DNA of 64,000 bases. Origin: Fennellomyces sp. T-0311 (lineage: Eukaryota > Mucoromycota > Mucoromycetes > Mucorales > Lichtheimiaceae). The translations under genes were made by a program, and so were the position numbers. The notes under the pieces were generated by a model that saw only the letters and a program-made list of their open reading frames with translations, was not told the DNA's origin and did not search any database. Within the stretch, counting starts at the first letter, position 1. Each line of letters begins with the position of its first letter. This document shows, piece by piece, positions 1-10,683 of the stretch. The DNA lies in contig JALLLT010000057.1 in assembly GCA_025266875.1 (NCBI GenBank), positions 177,978 to 241,977 on the forward strand, written 5' to 3'.

Positions 1-317
1 TCCTTCTGTTTGCCCTGAATACAGTAGATTTCCCCTGCAGCAAGATAACCTTCTGCTAATGTTGGTCCGTATTTGATGGCCTTTAGCGCATCAGATACAG
101 CGTCTGTCAGCCTTCCTTTATCTGCCAGCGCCCTGGAGCGGGAAATCAACACAGTAACTCGCCTGCTGTCAAGGCGTTCGAGTTCCTGTGTCAAACTTGT
201 AATGATGCCATCGTTGGTATAATGCTGAATCGTCGGCTCAATCGCGTCATTCCCCAGGCCAAGATCATCAAGTCGCCGTCGCTTTTTTGGAGATTGTAAA
301 GCAATTTCGCCGGTCAT
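1..317 (-). CDS. TPR protein, N-terminal part (partial at window edge)
   Basis: An open frame runs from an ATG at 315-317 on the minus strand to the window edge (105 codons). After a basic patch (KKRRRL) and a short acidic stretch come helical residues containing ISRSRALADKGRLTDAVSD and GYLAAGEIYCIQGK. This has the spacing of tetratricopeptide repeats. The same block recurs almost residue for residue in the next minus-strand gene (ISRSSTLSNERKLTEAIAD, GYLAAGKLYATQGN), so the two are tandem paralogues. In Mucoromycota such TPR segments usually precede an F-box and leucine-rich repeats in ubiquitin-ligase substrate adaptors. The F-box and LRR part would lie outside the window. Seen: TPR-like block and paralogy. 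Inferred: F-box/LRR architecture. Confidence 0.6.
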   Translation of the reverse strand, partial: MTGEIALQSPKKRRRLDDLGLGNDAIEPTIQHYTNDGIITSLTQELERLDSRRVTVLISRSRALADKGRLTDAVSDALKAIKYGPTLAEGYLAAGEIYCIQGKQK

Positions 318-707
318 ATAAAGTGCTTTAGACAAAGTATAATTATTTTGGCCTGCCCTTCAAAGTCAGTTTTCAACACAGTGTTGACATGCAAATGGGG
401 TCATGTGCCTCTGTAGAAGCTGTCAATAAACTGGAACCATATTGTACCACCAAGTATGTTTCACAGACAGTCGGAGGTAAGCAACAGAACGATAGTACAT
501 ATCGATTATGCTTGCTTTTACAAAGTTGTTAACCTGGAACCTTTGTTGAAACGTAAAACTCTATGTATGTAGAACACAAGATGATCTATTCGATGACTGT
601 AATAAATCTTTGCTTGTCAAGCTGAAGAGACATGTTGCTTTAAAAGAAAGCTTATAAAGCACTACAAGATACGTAAGAATCTATTCGTAGTTAAGAATTT
701 TTTTGTC
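318..707. other. Intergenic, 390 bp
   Basis: This stretch lies between the start of the first TPR gene and the end of its paralogue, both on minus. It should hold the promoter of the first and the 3' end of the second. No other gene or repeat was recognised. Confidence 0.4.
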
Positions 708-1958
708 TCAATATGAAATCGCCTCACTATCTATATTTGGACAGTACTTAATCACACAGCGTTTGGTAAGTTGGAATATACCATCTGCTAATGCTCTCAC
801 ACCCTGTGAAGAGATTCCGTCCAGACCAAGCAGATACAAGTACTTCAGTGCCTCCATTTTGGACAAGCCAGGTAACGCGCTATCAACAACTGATGGTAAA
901 TACTTCAAAGCAACATATCTTAAGTATGGCATCGATTGTACCCGTAGAATGAAATTTGGAAATCTGTCTCTTGGTGCATCCACGCATGAACTGTCCAATA
1001 ACAGGGTTTTTAACGTCGCAATATCCGCGATTGCATCGAGCAGGGCTTCATTGTCGACCGCACTGCTTCCGCAATTCAGCAGTGTAATAACGTATAATTT
1101 GCATTCTTGACCCCGAGCCGCGTGATGACTGAATAACTGCGGGAGACCAGTTGAAACCGATGGAACCAAGAAATTTGAAAATTCCATGGCGGAAAGCTGA
1201 GTATGCGTCATAAGACACGTGAAGAATTGCTGGACTTGCTCCGGTGCGGAACAGTTTGAAAGCGAGAGATCGACATCCTCCAACATTGGACTGTGTCATA
1301 TCATGGATGCTGCCAGTTGAAGATGTTCGCCATCAATTTGTAAGTCCAAGTGTGGTAGCTTGATAAATTGAGATTGTATTAGCTGGTCAGTTCTGGTAAG
1401 TGCTTCAGTCATTTTCAGGACAATGGATCCCAGTGTATCACTGTTCTTAGTCAGAAGCGGTGTGAACAAAGACGGCGACAGTAGCCTCGGTGGGAAGTTT
1501 TGTGACATGTCAATTCGTTGGTTCATCCGGTTCGTCGCCATACTTCTTTGTTCGTAAAACAGTGGCCAATCGGATGGAAGCACTATACATAGGTCTTGTT
1601 CATAAGCTTTTATGGCTTTCTTTGGATTCCCTTGAGTGGCATAAAGCTTGCCTGCCGCAAGATAGCCCTCTACTGATTCTGGCTGACACTTGATGGCGTC
1701 CAATGCGTCTGCAATAGCTTCAGTAAGCTTTCTTTCGTTTGAAAGTGTGCTTGAGCGCGAAATAGATAATGCAGCCGGTGCAGTGTTCAACTGTTCCGGT
1801 GCTTCTGTCAACGGAGAAGTTGCCATCCCATTGCCAAATTTTTTCACCATGGATTGTTGAATCAGCAAATTACTCGCGTCATTGATACCGTCGCAATAAC
1901 TCGATAATTGGTATAGCTCGTCTCGGGGCTCATCCAGCGTAGGTTGGTTTTCTGTCAT
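708..1958 (-). pseudogene. TPR/F-box-like/LRR protein split by an in-frame TGA
   Basis: One frame carries 220 codons from the ATG at 1958. It hits TGA at 1296-1298 and stays open for a further 192 codons to the stop at 708-710. The first part has an acidic N-terminus and a TPR-like pair at about residues 70-120. A degenerate F-box-like stretch follows (about residues 150-170, SQNFPPRLLSPSLFTPL). The second part is leucine-rich, with repeating L-x-x-L-x-L units typical of the LRR half of F-box/LRR adaptors. No GT-AG intron spans the TGA. It is therefore either a disabling nonsense mutation, a sequencing error, or two separate short proteins (the second could start at 1286). It is paralogous to the partial gene at 1-317. 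Such proteins normally present substrates to SCF ubiquitin ligases; that role is inferred only. Confidence 0.55.
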
Positions 1959-2845
1959 GGAAGAGGACCGCAGTAGCTTTGAGATCCGTTCACATCAATA
2001 CATAGTCCGTTTTACAGTGTAATGTGTAACCAAGTGCATCTCCACACATTAAAAGTTCACCCGAAAAAAGCTTAACTCTTGAGCACTGCGAGTTTGGTTA
2101 ATTGACAAATGCCACCAGATTCCTGCTTTCAGGGATGGTTTGAAGTGTGACCGGGAAAACTCTTCAGCAGTATATCAGGATCTCATTTGTACTACTAGCG
2201 AAACTTTTTGGCGCGGAAACCATTAATATGAAAAATAAAATCTTCGCTTACAAGCAGCTCTAACCAGCCGAGTCTAAGAACATTCTGAATCAAATATACG
2301 TCACCATATAATCGTAAACTTTGTGCACATAGTCATTAGCCGTGTTCGGATGATATATATGTCTATAGCCGCCATAGCGCTTACCGATGCTTTATGCGCA
2401 TGATGATAGGTTATAAATTGCACTCCATTAGGCAAGATGACAGGCTAACCAATGGGCGGCGGCAAAAGATCCGAGAACTCACCAACAAATGAACTTGGGG
2501 CTGATGATGATAGCTTTCCGGAGCGTCTGGCGTCGAGATACCACACAAAGACCCACAATGGCGCCATTGTTTATCAGCTGAGAAGATGTGTTTCGTAGTT
2601 CCGCCCAAGCGGTGGTCTTGGGACCAAATCAAACTGTGGGGGCTATATCGCTAATATATCACGGGTGACGTCCAATGGGTAGAGCTATACTTGGAGTGTG
2701 CAAATAAAAGACACCATGGCTATGACAGCTTTTAAATTTCAGGCGCACGTCTCTCCGCCGCAGCGTTGACCTCTTCCTTTTTTCTTACGGTACATTCAGT
2801 CATGGTAAATTCACATGAAGCTCATTTACACAATGGCTCTGAGTA
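1959..2845. promoter_or_regulatory. Divergent intergenic region between the F-box-like gene and MND1
   Basis: This 887-bp stretch separates a minus-strand gene from a plus-strand gene and must hold both promoters. No convincing coding exon was found. Short open frames at 2411-2632 lack any recognisable motif. No TATA box could be assigned with confidence. Confidence 0.35.
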
Positions 2846-3790
2846 ATGACGAAACGCAAGTCGAGAAAAGGCTTGTCACTTGAAGAAAAGCGCAAGCGCA
2901 TGGAAAACTACCTGCATGAAACCGTAGGTTGACAGCGAAATAAGGATTCACGCTAAGCACTCGTATAAAACAGAGCGACTTTTTCCAGTTGAAAGAGCTG
3001 GAGAAGATAGGCCCCAAGAAGGGTGTCGGTAAGAAGTGCGCACACCAACAGCTAAAAAGGTAACTGAATTATTTGGTTGCAAACAAGTTGCACAGTCGGT
3101 CAAAGACGTGATCCAGAGCTTGGTGGACGATGGATTGGTGATGACGGACAAGATTGCCACGTCCAACTATTACTGGTCGTACCCCGGGACAGCGGCCAAT
3201 GCGGTGAGTGGGACAACTTTAAGCTTTCCAGCCGAGAACGCTGATCGGCAAACAGAAACGCAGAAAATTGGAGGAGCTGCAGGAGGCGGTTCAAGGCGAA
3301 CGTGACAAAAAGCAGCAATTACACAAGGCGATGGTAGAAGCGGGATCGGGCCGTGAACCTTCGGTAAGCTAAAAAAAAATTGGACAACAGCAAATGGGGT
3401 TCATGTTTGGGGTGGCATTGCAGAACGAACGCGACGATATGCTTCAGAAGCTCAAGCAGGAGCAAGAAGCGCAAAAGAAGCTCCTGACAGACCTGCAGCA
3501 ATACTCGGATCCCGAAACTTATCGGATCAAAAGTATGGCGTTTGTTCCCCCTTATTCCTGCCCTTGTCTCACTGTTTCACAACAGAAAAAGCAACTGTCA
3601 TTGCCAGAGACGCCGCGAACCGATGGACAGGTAACAATGCGCATGCTGTTCCCTTTGCTCTGCTTTAATGCCTGGCCCTTTAGAGAATATCTGGACCTTG
3701 GAAAGCTACTGCGTCAACAAGTTCAACATGGATCGCCGCGACTTTGAAAAGTCGTTTGGAATCGACAGTGAGTTTGATACCTTGCCTTAG
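2846..3790 (+). CDS. MND1: Meiotic nuclear division protein 1 (MND1), 7 exons
   Basis: MND1 pairs with HOP2 to form a coiled-coil DNA-binding heterodimer that stimulates Dmc1/Rad51 strand exchange in meiotic recombination. Exons: 2846-2923, 2974-3028, 3088-3203, 3256-3363, 3424-3532, 3586-3630, 3684-3790. All junctions keep phase and give 205 residues, the usual length of the family. The N-terminal winged-helix reads GLSLEEKRKRM, FFQLKELEKIGPKKGV, then QSVKDVIQSLVDDGLV and SNYYWSYPG. A charged coiled coil follows (about residues 80-160). The C-terminal cap contains DAANRWTENIW and ends DFEKSFGIDSEF. An alternative acceptor at 3390 would add 11 in-frame residues; 3423 was chosen because the added stretch is hydrophobic and would interrupt the coiled coil. 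NAPE-PLD starts 89 bp downstream on the same strand. A meiotic gene implies at least an ancestral sexual cycle. Confidence 0.93.
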
Positions 3791-3879
3791 CCCCATCGTT
3801 TGTGTTTCTCTTCCATGTGACCTTTACTGTGTCTCTTGTTCCCCTCCTCTCTCTTTTCTCCCGTAACTTTTTTTCTTCC

Positions 3880-5584
3880 ATGGCTACCAACAATAAGCGT
3901 TTGTCATTTGCCAATTTCCCCATTCCGTTCGACCACCCCTACACACTTCCGAGCTTGATCGTCGCTGTGGCCGCGTCATCGTTCGCGTACTATTACTTGC
4001 AAAGCACCCACAATGCAGAACTCATTGAAGCTGTTCGTCTGAGAGATATAAACAAACGCCGTCAACTGAAAAAACCGGAAGATCGCTTTGCAAGTCTCAA
4101 AGTATGCTCTTCCTTTTACTATTTCACTATACACAACAGTCCCTGACAAGCAAGACGTAGGTTGAACGGCGATTCGTGAATCCATTTGGACAATGGCGCA
4201 ATGTTGCCTGGTGGGAAACCGCTCTGTTTTGGATATGTCGTATCAAGGGCAACGGTGTGCCTAGAAACGAACAAGTAAGGCGGTTACTCGGAAACCACCC
4301 AATCAAAAATACTTACGGAAACCCCTCAGGAATTAAACAAGGCACTCCCGGTGGTAAGGCCATCATTCGACCTGATGTTTGCAAAATCCGAAAGCAACGT
4401 GTTGGCGGATTCATGGGTTCAGTTGGGAGAAGGCAAACGATCGGTTCCACCGGTGGCGTTCACTTGGCTCGGGTAAATTCTGACGGACGGTGACACAAAG
4501 AAGTGTGATATCTAAACTAGGAAATCCGTTGCAGACAATCAACTTGTTTGATCCGAAGCGACAATTTAACCATACTGACCGACCCCGTGTTTACCGACTG
4601 CACCATCAACAACTATCTCGGACCGAGACGCCTTAGACCCATTCCTTGTACTCTCGACGAAATCGCTTCCCATTTGGATATCGTGCTTGTCTCGCATGAC
4701 CATTTTGACCATTTGGGTAAGCAAAGGATGAAATATGTGTGTGTGGCACCGTGTACTGAAACGAAACGATAGATGAAAGTGTGGTACGGAAATTGGGCAA
4801 CTCAGTAACGTGGTACATTCCTCTTGGACTGAGGGATTGGTTTGTTCAGCGAGGCGTAGAGAATGTAAGACGGGATGGTATGTCAACTGTCATTGCTGAC
4901 ACTGTCGGGTTTTAGGCAGTCGAGTTGGATTGGTGGCAAGAGGTTCGACATGCCACTGATCTTGATACAACCATTGCATGTGTTCCCGCCATGGTGAGAA
5001 ACCCCCCCCCTTGACCCTCAAACATGTTTGAAGGAACTAACATGTGGAAATCCCATTAGCACTGGAGTGGCTCACGAACTCTCTTTGATAAAAACTCAAC
5101 ATTGTGGTGCAGCTATGTCATCAAGACCAAATCCAACAACATATTCTTCTGGTAAAGCCGTCTGCAGGTCCTGCTGATGCTTTCGGTACTGACAAAAGGG
5201 GAAAATAGTGGTGACACAGGGTATTCACCGGAATTATTTAAAGCAATTGGCGAGCGCTACGCACCATTTACGTTGGCAGCTATTCCCATTGGCAGTTTCA
5301 AACCTGAAATCTTGATGCAACATCTGCATATGGGACCTGCGGATGCTGTCAGAGTGCATCACGATATTGGATGTCCAAGAATATCCATCGGTATTCATTG
5401 GGGAACCTTTATGATGTCTGATGAGCATTATATGGAACCGGCAAAGCAATTGCAAATTGCATGGAAGATGGTGGCTATTCAAAGGTTGGGTAAAGAAATC
5501 GACGACGAAGGGTCTTCGTCATCCTCCTCTCCTGATACGCGGTTTATCACTACCGCGATAGGCGAAACAGTCTGTTTGGACTAA
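3880..5584 (+). CDS. N-acyl-phosphatidylethanolamine phospholipase D (NAPE-PLD), 8 exons
   Basis: NAPE-PLD is a zinc metallo-beta-lactamase-fold enzyme. It hydrolyses N-acyl-phosphatidylethanolamine to N-acylethanolamine and phosphatidic acid; fungal homologues (yeast FMP30) are mitochondrial. Exons: 3880-4101, 4161-4274, 4330-4472, 4535-4716, 4773-4864, 4916-4993, 5060-5151, 5209-5584, giving 432 residues. A hydrophobic segment at about residues 26-46 suggests a membrane anchor. Conserved blocks: TWLGQSTCLI, LTDPVF, the zinc motif SHDHFDHL (about residues 213-220), WYIPLGLRDW, ELDWWQE, a C-terminal GDTGYSPE with metal-binding Asp, AIPIGSFKPE and IGIHWGTF. A Ser-rich tail precedes the C-terminus. 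An in-frame upstream ATG at 3802 lies only 12 bp after the MND1 stop and would add 26 hydrophobic residues; the ATG at 3880 is preferred. The frame is unbroken. Confidence 0.93.
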
Positions 5585-7510
5585 CTTAGAAAATTACACG
5601 CAATATCGTCCGGATATTCCATAGTTTATACCTTGCGCTTCCTTTTGTTCCCTGTACTATAGATTCAACTTCCCCATGTATCCTTATAAAATTTCCCCCC
5701 TTCCCATACACCTAATACCAATTATCGTTTGATAGATCCCGTCATACTTTCCAAGTACTGCTCCTGCAGACAGAAATTGCTGCTGATTAGATGAAATCCA
5801 ACTGAATGGTCAAACTCTCAATTTCAATCTTAATTTGAGACGAACGTTATCAGCAGTTAACACAAGGCCGGATCCGCCGTAAGCGAATTAAATACAGCAA
5901 AGAGTCGCTCAACGTCTAGGTTCACATTACGTCCTCATATTGCAGAGTGAATTTCACAACTGAGGATCCTCGATTGTCACGTAGTTATAATTAGTCAATG
6001 ATAACATGCATACATCGCTTTTGCGGCTTATTGCTAAGTACGCAATGCTAGCAATTTTCTATACTTAAAGAAAGATTCGCCGTATTCAATTTGCCTTTCT
6101 GTGAAATACGTAGGATTCTGAATCACTGTTTTTACGATCTATTAATGTCTATAGATTTTCACCATGTTGCGATGGCTTTGAATTCACTTAATAAAGATAA
6201 AATTGTACATTTCTTTTTTGCATGCAATCTATCACTAAGTACTGTTGCGCACTCATTAGGTTAAGTCCGATTGAGAGTGCTTCGATTGCGGCATGTGACT
6301 ATAACAAAAAAAGGCGAAGGTCGTCTTGCTATAAAAAGAGACGATTACTATAAGCAGACTCGCGGTGGCATTTACCAAAATATATATCTCATGGTGATGT
6401 TTGATTTCCTTAACTACACCTTGTGGCGACACACATCCAGAGTTTGTGCAGTAAATATGGCGTAGCATGTACCCGTATGGAAATTCTTGGAATGTGCTAC
6501 AAGGAGAGAAAAAAAAGAAAAGATCTACTTTACCCTCCTCGTATAGAATAAAATAACTCAAAAACAACATTATCTGTGAGCAGAAAAAAATGTTGCAACT
6601 CAGGTAAACAAAGATCAGCGCAAATTTCCACGTGCGCGGATGTACAGAAGAAGAACAAAAACTCCTTCTTTCATGCGAACCAAGTGATGGTCCAGAAAAT
6701 TAGGGGGGAACGATGTTTGGATGTCAATTCCACCAGAATGGTATGTTTCAAATGATATATATTAGTATGACAAAAACATAACCAAGAACCGGGTAACTGT
6801 CGAGAACACAGCCCCTTCTTCATACGCTATAATTACTCTGAAACAAATACGCAATCCTATCAAGATCCTTCACCTGAAAATCAACGACGGCGAACCAATT
6901 GCTGGACAAACCATGTGTTGCTGAAATCAAAGAAGGATTCCAAGGAGAGTAGAATCTATAATTATATTCGGGGGATTATCAAAATTCGCGACAAGAATTA
7001 TTGTACCTACTTCCCACTACTGAATCTAATCCATCGCGTACTATATATTTTTTATACACCAATGGTTCTCGAAAAACTACATTCGATTTTGTAATAGTTT
7101 GCAAAGAAATAGTTTATTATCACTTGCGCGCATTTTGTGAAACGTGGCTGGCGGAACACGAATGCACTTTATTGCTTACCGGGGGCGGAGCTGTCGTTGC
7201 TGATTCGTCGGAAATCCATGAACGTCAAGAAGGTTACCATAATTCTCGTAGTTCCATTGTTGATCCGGTTTCCCATTGATAATGATAACAGGCAATAAAA
7301 TGAATTCCTTTTGCATTACAAAAGGATCAAAGTGAAAGTTAATGAACAGAAAGCAAAAGAGGATGGCAAATTTATTTCTTTCTGAAAAGGCTGTTTGTTG
7401 TTTAATGGAGACAGAGTTTAGGAACGGATTGTAAAAGTACACAAATAAAAGAGAGGTACACAAAGAGTAGAGAGAGATTGTGGGGGGGGTAAAAAGAAGG
7501 AGAAATAAAA
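5585..7510. other. Intergenic, AT-rich, 1.9 kb
   Basis: This stretch lies between the 3' ends of NAPE-PLD (plus) and the LysM gene (minus), which converge. It should hold both terminators. Small open frames at 6256-6570 and 7001-7463 show no motif and have intergenic composition. No repeat or RNA gene was recognised. Confidence 0.4.
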
Positions 7511-9113
7511 TTAGATGTAGTTGATGAGTTTGCAGCTACCACCTTCATAGACATCAACGTTCTCAACACCGTGCTCGCTGTTCAGGGATCGGTAGTTGCT
7601 CATAGTGTAAACGTAGAAATCAATGTGCTTGCCAGAGAAACTCCATCCACGGTCATCAACCAAAAGACAGCCATTGTGCTTCTTGTTGGTACCAGGAAGC
7701 TCCCAGCCGTCCAATTGTGGCACATAGATCTTGGTACCACGGCCGATATCATTGGCGGCGGCAGTGATGAAGGGGCGCAGGGCAGTTCCGTACGAGGTCA
7801 AACCATAGGGATCTTCATTCTTGTCGACTTCCATGAAGCAGTTGTAGTTGGTGCATGAGCAAGCACCAAGGTTAACAACCTTGTTACCAAGGATACCAGT
7901 GCCTTCCATAACTAAAGCATCGGCATATTCAACAGAGGTTCTGCCAAGGGTCTTGCCTTCGCAAGACTTAATGTCAACTTGGCGACCGCCCAAGTTGTAA
8001 TCTTCGGGTTGAGCAATCCAGTAGTAAGTCATGGGAACCTTGCTGTGAATTTGCTTGCGTTGTTCGGATGAAGAGGAGCTGTCTTCTTCCTCCTTTTCTT
8101 CCTTCTTGGGAGGCTCTTCGGCAGGCTTTTCAGTGGCTTCCCAGCCATCGTCACCTTCGTCTTCCTTTTGGTCGTCCTTGGCCTTGGCGGCGTAGTGGGT
8201 GGTCGATTGCTTGATCTTTTCATCTTCGGCGGAAGAGGTCTCTTCCTTCTGTTCCTCGGCAGTGTAACCGCCACCTGGAATGCAAACGTCTTTGCCGGTG
8301 ATCATGTTGGTGCAGCCGCTGTTGATCGATGGGTTGGCAGCTCGGAAAGCATCGCGGTCAATGCCATATTGCTTAGAGACGCTGGTGCAGGTGTCCGATG
8401 AAGTGACTGTGATGAAATGTTAATGTTTGAATGGAATTGCACAAGATGGGCTTTTTTTTATCTTACCGGTGTGCTTGAAGGCGCAAGAGCTGGAAGATTC
8501 CTCTTTCTTGGGCTCCTCCTTGGGTTCTTCCTTCGGTGGAGGCTTCTTCTTTGCTCTTTCCTTCTTGGGATACTCCTTGAGGTCCTCACCGGCCTTGTGC
8601 TTGGATTCCTTGTGAGATTCCTTGTGGGACTGGTTCTCCTTGGAGACACAGTAGGTAGTGCCAGCCCACATGTTGGTGCAGCCACTGTTGATGGAGGGAT
8701 TCAATTCCAAGTATTGGCTACGGGGAATTCCATAGTCCTTGGCGATCTGGGTGCAGGTCTCACCCTTGATAGCTAAATAAAGTGCAGTTAGCGATAATGA
8801 AATACAACAACCAAAAAAAATCGAAAGATAAAAATATACCTGTGTGAGTGATTGTGCATCCAGAGAGGGGACCACGCTTTCTGAGCGAAATGATCTTATC
8901 CTTCACATTGAAAGGAACCAATTCAAAGTCAGGTTCGGGATCATCGTCGCGAGCAAAGACCGAGACGTAGTTGGCGCTAGGAGTAACGGTACGGCCACCG
9001 CCATGAACAATTTCCAGATTGTTTCTCAAGCCGAAGGAAGGGAATGCATCGGCACTACCGCTGAGTGCGAGCATGGCGATAGCTGTCAAAGACAAGGATT
9101 TGAAGTACATCAT
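7511..9113 (-). CDS. Secreted protein with two LysM domains and a C-terminal 3D (double-psi beta-barrel) domain
   Basis: Exons on minus: 9113-8840, 8772-8467, 8406-7511, all in phase, giving 491 residues. A signal peptide starts MMYFKSLSLTAIAMLAL and ends near SADAFPS. Two LysM-like modules have matching sequence: GETCTQIAKDYGIPRSQYLE with NPSINSGCTNMWAGTTYC, and SDTCTSVSKQYGIDRDAFRA with NPSINSGCTNMITGKDVC. LysM modules bind chitin or peptidoglycan. They are joined by Lys/Glu/Ser-rich low-complexity linkers. The C-terminal 150 residues contain YGTALRPFITAAANDIGRGT, KIYVPQLDGW, VDDRGWSFSGKHIDFYV, the layout of 3D/RlpA-like domains with conserved Asp. Cysteines (CSCTNYNC) suggest disulfides. 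The likely role is cell-wall binding or remodelling outside the cell. A catalytic activity cannot be assigned from sequence. The intron positions match the domain boundaries, suggesting module duplication. Confidence 0.85.
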
Positions 9114-9311
9114 TTTTCGCAATTGTTAAATCTCGTTCGTTCGTTCTTTTTTTTCTGGTTCTCAGCACCGGGCTGGTTTGGTTGATCAAGTAGGGAGAGG
9201 GAATGGGTAGCTAGGCTACAAAGAAAAGGGAATGGCCGGGGTCCGGTGTTGGCGAAAGAAAAAGAGTAAGAGAGAGCGGGTAGGAAAAGCGATACAAGAC
9301 ATGCAGGCCAG

Positions 9312-9322
9312 TATTTATATAT
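9312..9322 (-). promoter_or_regulatory. TATA box of the LysM/3D gene
   Basis: On minus the sequence reads ATATATAAATA, about 200 bp upstream of the ATG at 9113. This is a fitting distance for a TATA element plus a 5' UTR of about 170 nt. Only the motif is seen; the start site is inferred. Confidence 0.45.
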
Positions 9323-9894
9323 GTTGGTGGAAAGGTCGGAGGCCGCTCAGCAAAAGCGTATATGAGGTTATCAAGTTCGGACTGGCGTGGTACCATTATT
9401 TCTTGTGTTTAGCTTCTGCGGATTCCATCGTTTACACTGAAAAAAGGAAACCCAGCCCTGCAATATTCTCTGATGTCCTGACTTTTCTCATTTAGTGTGG
9501 CCCTGTACACATGGCTCGTTCGCTTCAAGCTTGCTGGTGTAACCATTTCATTAACAGCGGTCTCAGCCAGTTTAGTGCTCTGACGACCAATTTGTAAATA
9601 GCCAACTTCCGCACAATAAAGGCCTGCGTCGCACCAAATGCAACTGATTCTCTTCCTTCCCTTCCTTCCGCTGCATTTTATTTAATTGATGCGTATTGTC
9701 CAGGTTCCTTTTTGGCGTTTGCTTTCCTTGTTCTGCTAGAGATCAACCGGCCTGGCATTTCCGTCACCATGTCAAAACCCTGCAACTCCGCTGTGCCTGT
9801 GTTCCCTTGCCTTTTATTCCCTTATGAGAGTGGAACAGTGAGCTGCATAAAAGTTCCACGTAAGCCGATCTATTAACATGAACTTTCCATCAGC
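9323..9894. promoter_or_regulatory. Shared upstream region between the LysM/3D gene and the Rab gene
   Basis: This stretch of about 570 bp lies between two divergently transcribed genes. It contains pyrimidine-rich runs (CTTCCTTCC repeats at 9652-9668). It probably also holds the unresolved first exon of the Rab gene near its right end. Confidence 0.4.
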
Positions 9895-10683
9895 GATTAC
9901 CTCTTTAAGCTCTTGCTCGTCGGCGATTCAGGTGTTGGCAAATCCTGTCTGCTTATGCGATTCGTAGATGGCAAGTACCCTGACGTTAATTCAGGCTTTC
10001 CGCCTTCCACCGTCGGCGCAGATCATGTAACCGTTGCCATGCCAATCTTCCTTCCGCATTGCAGCTCACAGACACCCTTTTTTGCAGAGAGAAAAGACCA
10101 TTATCATTGCGGACGAAAGGGTGAAGCTGCAAATTGTATGTAATATGGTAGACGGCGTTTCCTTAATTAATAACACTTTAATAGTGGGACACTGCAGGTC
10201 AGGAACGCTTCCGTAGCATTGTGTCGTCATACTATCGGGGTGCACATGGCATCTTTATTGTTTACGATGTAACGAGCCGCAATTCATTTGATCATGTAAA
10301 GGAATGGATCAGAGACGTGGACCGATTTGCTGCGCAAGACGTCTGCAGAGTGCTTATCGGAAATAAAAGCGACATGGACAGGGTCATATCAACACAGGAA
10401 GGCAGAGTACGGCTCAAGAAAGAGTTTTGTCCAAATATAGAGCTCATATTCGTTTTTTCTTTTTCTTTAGGAACTTGCCGATTCATTAGGCATTCCGTTT
10501 TTGGAGACCTCAGCCAAAGAGTCCGCCAATGTGGAGCGCGCGTTCCTTACCCTGGTGGAAGAATCACAATTGGCCAGGGCAAAGCGGATTAAGGACAAAC
10601 TGGATGCCGACGATAGTTCTCGAGTGGAATTGAAGCGTTCAGCGACTGAACCTCTTTCCAAACCTTTCGCTGGATGTTGTTAA
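9895..10683 (+). CDS. Rab-family small GTPase (5' end unresolved)
   Basis: Rab GTPases switch between GDP and GTP to direct vesicle traffic. Recognisable exons: 9895-10026, 10088-10135, 10185-10406, 10471-10683, all in phase (203 residues). G boxes: [11 protein letters not shown] (P-loop), STVGADH (switch I), [12 protein letters not shown] (G3), GNKSDMD (G4), ETSAKES (G5). The C-terminus ends in GCC, a geranylgeranylation signal for membrane anchoring. SSYYRGAHG and the RabF motifs point to the Rab1/8 branch. The start is unclear. The in-frame codons upstream of 9895 contain no ATG before a stop at 9874-9876. The ATG at 9878 is two bases out of frame, although its first residues (MNFPS) resemble the normal Rab N-terminus. 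Either a short upstream exon is missed or there is a small indel. Switch I is unusual ([10 protein letters not shown] insertion, His for the usual Phe). Confidence 0.85.

Noticed and set aside
3391..3423. Extra 11-codon stretch in MND1 exon 5
   Set aside because: It is in frame but hydrophobic in the middle of the coiled coil; the later acceptor fits the family better.
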